Source: Sphingomonas sp. 8AM
GTDB lineage: Bacteria > Pseudomonadota > Alphaproteobacteria > Sphingomonadales > Sphingomonadaceae
Length of the DNA: 64,000 nt
NCBI RefSeq assembly: GCF_902506455.1
Contig: NZ_LR733844.1
Coordinates: 497,133-561,132, forward strand
Direction: 5' to 3'
This document shows positions 61,586-64,000 of this stretch, piece by piece. The first letter of the stretch is position 1. Each line of letters starts with the position of its first letter. Below the pieces are notes generated by a model. It was not told where the DNA came from. It saw only the letters and a list, made by a program, of their open reading frames with translations, and did not search any database. The position numbers were made by a program, and so were the translations under genes.

Positions 61586-62707
61586 ATGCGTCGCCCGAAT
61601 CGTGCCTGTCTGTTGCCGCTGCTTGCCGCGCTGCCGCTTGCCGCCTGCGGGGATCGCACGACGACCGCCGATAACGCCACGACCGCCAACGCCGCCGCCA
61701 CCGACGCGCCGCGCGCCAAGGACGGCCGCCGCTATCTGTCGCAGCCTTTGGTCACCGACTTCTACACCGCCGATCCCTCGGCGCATGTCTTCGACGGCAA
61801 GCTCTACGTCTATCCCAGCCACGACATCGACGGCTCCGCGAAGGAAGACGATCTCGGCGGGCATTTCGAGATGCGCGACTATCGCGTGCTCAGCATGGAC
61901 GAGCCCGGCGGCAAGGTGACCGCGCATCCGGTCGCGCTCGACGTCAAGGACGTGCCCTGGGCCGAAAAGCAGATGTGGGCGCCCGACGCCGCCTACAAGA
62001 ACGGCACCTATTTCCTCTACTTCCCCGCCAAGGACCGGCAGGGCGCGTTCCGCATCGGCGTTGCGACGTCCAAATCGCCGGTCGGCCCGTTCAAGGCCGA
62101 TCCGCAGCCGATCGCGGGCAGCTTCTCGATCGATCCGGCGGTGTTCACCGACGACGACGGCAAGAGCTATATGTACTTCGGCGGGATCTGGGGCGGGCAG
62201 CTCCAGCGCAACACCACCGGCACATACGATCCGAACGGCTCGAAGACCGATCTCGCCGCCGACGACAAGCCCGCGCTGACCGCCAAGGTCGCGCCGATGG
62301 CCACCGACATGAAGACCTTCGCCGGCAAGCCGCGCGACGTCGTGATCCTCGACGAAAAGGGCAAGCCGCTGCTCGGCGGCGACCACGACCGCCGCTTCTT
62401 CGAGGCGTCGTGGATGCACAAGTACAAGGGCAAATATTACTTCAGCTACTCGACCGGCGACACGCATTACCTCGTCTACGCGACCGGCGACTCTCCCTTC
62501 GGCCCGTTCACCTACAAGGGCCGCATCCTCCAGCCGGTCGAGGGCTGGACGACGCATCATTCAATCGTCGAGTGGAAGGGCAAATGGTGGCTGTTCTACG
62601 CCGACACCCAGCTCTCGGGGCAGACGCGCCTGCGCAACGTCAAGATGACCGAGCTGCACTATAATCCCGACGGCACGATCCAGACGATCGATCCCTTCGT
62701 GAAATAA
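61586..62707 (+). CDS. Glycoside hydrolase family 43 lipoprotein
   Basis: A 373-residue exported enzyme with lipobox LPLAAC, then a Thr/Ala linker. The five-bladed propeller of GH43 begins at FYTADPSAHVFDGKLYVYPSHD with the catalytic Asp; SIDPAVFTDDDGKSYMYFGG carries the pKa modulator Asp, and RRFFEASWMHKYKG the acid Glu. Expected activity is xylosidase or arabinofuranosidase on glucuronoarabinoxylan oligomers; the specificity is not decided. A GAGGAG site precedes the ATG. Probably co-transcribed with xylB. Confidence 0.92.
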   Translation: MRRPNRACLLPLLAALPLAACGDRTTTADNATTANAAATDAPRAKDGRRYLSQPLVTDFYTADPSAHVFDGKLYVYPSHDIDGSAKEDDLGGHFEMRDYRVLSMDEPGGKVTAHPVALDVKDVPWAEKQMWAPDAAYKNGTYFLYFPAKDRQGAFRIGVATSKSPVGPFKADPQPIAGSFSIDPAVFTDDDGKSYMYFGGIWGGQLQRNTTGTYDPNGSKTDLAADDKPALTAKVAPMATDMKTFAGKPRDVVILDEKGKPLLGGDHDRRFFEASWMHKYKGKYYFSYSTGDTHYLVYATGDSPFGPFTYKGRILQPVEGWTTHHSIVEWKGKWWLFYADTQLSGQTRLRNVKMTELHYNPDGTIQTIDPFVK

Positions 62708-62724
62708 CCCCCCGCACCGCCCCG

Positions 62725-62806
62725 GCGAACGCCGGGGTTCAGTTGGGAAACCGACCCGCATCTCGCGAGCCGCCCGCAACTGGACCCCGGCGCCCACCGG
62801 GGTGGC
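62725..62806. repeat. Family-5 inverted repeat
   Basis: CCCCGGCGAACGCCGGGG hairpin and GGACCCCGGCGCCCACCGGGG further on, with related GCGGGT-type text between. The same CACCCCGGCGAAGGCCGGGG pattern appears at about 33430. Lies between GH43 and xylB, which may attenuate xylB. Confidence 0.65.
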
Positions 62807-62832
62807 GCAGATTACAAGCAGGAAAGACCGCC

Positions 62833-64000
62833 ATGTTCCTCGGCATCGACATCGGCACCTCGGGCGTGAAGGCGGTAGTGATCGACCGTGACGGTGCGAT
62901 CGCCGCCCAGGCGACCGCCGCGCTGACCGTCCAGCGCCCGCACCCGCTCTGGTCGGAACAGGACCCCGACGCATGGTGGCAGGCGACCGACGCCGCGGTC
63001 CGCGCGCTCCCCGCCGACGTGCGCCGCGCGGTGCGCGGCGTCGGCATCGCGGGGCAGATGCACGGCGCGACCCTGCTCGGCGCCGACGACCGTCCCTTGC
63101 GCCCCGCGATCCTGTGGAACGACGGCCGCTCGTTCGCGGAGTGCGCCGAGCTGGAACGCGCCGTCCCCGCGCTGCGCGACATCGCCGCGAACATCGCGAT
63201 GCCCGGCTTCACCGCGCCGAAGCTGCTGTGGGTCAAGCATCACGAGCCGGAGACCTTCGCCGCGATCCGCACCGTGCTGCTCCCCAAGGATCACGTCCGC
63301 CTCATCATGACCGGCGAAAAGGCCTCCGACGTCTCCGACGCCGCCGGCACGCTCTGGCTCGATGTCGCCCGGCGCGACTGGAGCGACGACTTGCTCGCCG
63401 CGACCGGCCTCACCCGCGATCAGATGCCGCGCGCGGTCGAGGGCAGCGACGTGACCGGCCATCTGCGCGCGGAGATCGCCGAAAGCTGGGGGATCGACGC
63501 GGTGCCGGTCGCGGGCGGCGGTGGCGACAATGCCGCGGGCGCGGCCGGGATCGGCGTCGTCCGCGACGGCGACGCCTTGCTATCGCTCGGTACCTCGGGA
63601 GTCATCTTCGTCGCCACCGACACGCTGCGCGCCAACCCCGCCGCCGCAGTCCACGCCTTCTGCCACTGTATCCCGGACATGTGGCACCAGATGGCGGTGC
63701 ACCTCTCGGCGGCGGTCTGCGTCGACTGGGTCGCGCGGCTGATCGGCGCAGCCGGTGCCGCCGACGTCTTCGCGCGCGCCGAGATCGCCGGCCCGGCGAG
63801 CGGCCCCGAGCTGTTCCTCCCTTATCTCTCCGGCGAGCGCACCCCGCACAATGACGCGCAGGTCCGCGGCGGCTTCCTCCAGCTCGACCATGACAGCACC
63901 CCCGAGCGGATGGCGCAGGCGGTGCTCGAAGGCGTCGCCTTCGCGCTCGCCGACGGCGTCCGCGTGCTGCGTGAATCCGGCACGACCGTCGAACGCCTGT
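62833..64000 (+). CDS. xylB: Xylulokinase, C-terminus beyond the window
   Basis: Phosphorylates D-xylulose for the pentose phosphate pathway. The 389 visible residues begin MFLGIDIGTSGVKAVVID, a FGGY-family phosphate loop, followed by GIAGQMHGATLLG, ILWNDGRSF, NIAMPGFTAPKLLWVK, VAGGGGDNAAGAAG and PYLSGERTPHND. These fit xylulokinase rather than glycerol kinase. AGGAAAG lies about 10 bases before the ATG. The frame is open to the end of the window; about 100 residues are missing. Confidence 0.95.
   Translation, partial: MFLGIDIGTSGVKAVVIDRDGAIAAQATAALTVQRPHPLWSEQDPDAWWQATDAAVRALPADVRRAVRGVGIAGQMHGATLLGADDRPLRPAILWNDGRSFAECAELERAVPALRDIAANIAMPGFTAPKLLWVKHHEPETFAAIRTVLLPKDHVRLIMTGEKASDVSDAAGTLWLDVARRDWSDDLLAATGLTRDQMPRAVEGSDVTGHLRAEIAESWGIDAVPVAGGGGDNAAGAAGIGVVRDGDALLSLGTSGVIFVATDTLRANPAAAVHAFCHCIPDMWHQMAVHLSAAVCVDWVARLIGAAGAADVFARAEIAGPASGPELFLPYLSGERTPHNDAQVRGGFLQLDHDSTPERMAQAVLEGVAFALADGVRVLRESGTTVERL

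Overview
The window is one contiguous piece of a GC-rich alphaproteobacterial chromosome, most likely Sphingomonas or a close sphingomonad. The evidence is a CtrA-type cell-cycle regulator, ribosomal proteins with sphingomonad-style features (an S5 with a long RG/G-rich N-terminus), E. coli-like S10/spc/alpha gene order, and several families of palindromic intergenic repeats. No prophage, insertion sequence, CRISPR array or rRNA operon was seen; almost everything is housekeeping, with a sugar-catabolic locus at the right end.

Layout. 1-8.5 kb: partial folE, a small tudor-like protein, pncB coupled to a DnaK-like ATPase, tRNA-Arg(CCT), an ArsC-family reductase, a membrane protein, a secreted protein, guaA, and a ParD-like gene translationally coupled to map. 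8.7-29.2 kb, all on the minus strand: the ribosomal supercluster rpsL-rpsG-fusA-tuf, then S10 (rpsJ to rpsQ), spc (rplN to secY, adk) and alpha (rpsM-rpsK-rpoA-rplQ). Strong hairpins, several of them typical intrinsic terminators, sit at or near the classical boundaries (after tuf, between rpsQ and rplN, after adk, after rplQ) and also inside spc. 29.4-40.1 kb: mixed single genes: a GT-C-like membrane protein, DUF3140, a LysR regulator divergent from pirin and wrbA, a VanY-like peptidase, an RluA-type pseudouridine synthase, an AT-richer orphan, arfB, a secreted DUF1996 protein, msrC, an M28 peptidase and a universal stress protein. 40.2-43.6 kb: pyruvate dehydrogenase E2 and E3 genes with a thioesterase and a small membrane protein between. 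43.9-53.8 kb: a GT-C-like membrane protein, a PerM-type transporter, ctrA with a perfect CtrA box, a CinA-like protein, a second methionine aminopeptidase, a CAP lipoprotein, and glnB-orf-glnA with a sigma-54-type promoter, then a hydrolase-fold protein that appears to lack its nucleophile.

54.1-64 kb: a glucuronoxylan-type sugar locus. On the minus strand uxuA-uxaC-uxuB-kdgK converts glucuronate to 2-keto-3-deoxy-6-phosphogluconate. On the plus strand a GH43 lipoprotein precedes xylB, which runs off the window. Two LacI-type palindromes sharing TGGTA-N-CGCTA, one before uxuA and one before the GH43 gene, suggest that one regulator controls both arms.

The most notable non-gene features are a 70-80 bp palindromic element present in five long copies and one collapsed 29-bp copy, at least three further repeat families, and a triple 67-bp tandem repeat just after guaA. 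I found no convincing new defence or mobile system. The best leads are the shared operators, the ParD-like/map coupling, the glnB-glnA insertion and the repeat families.
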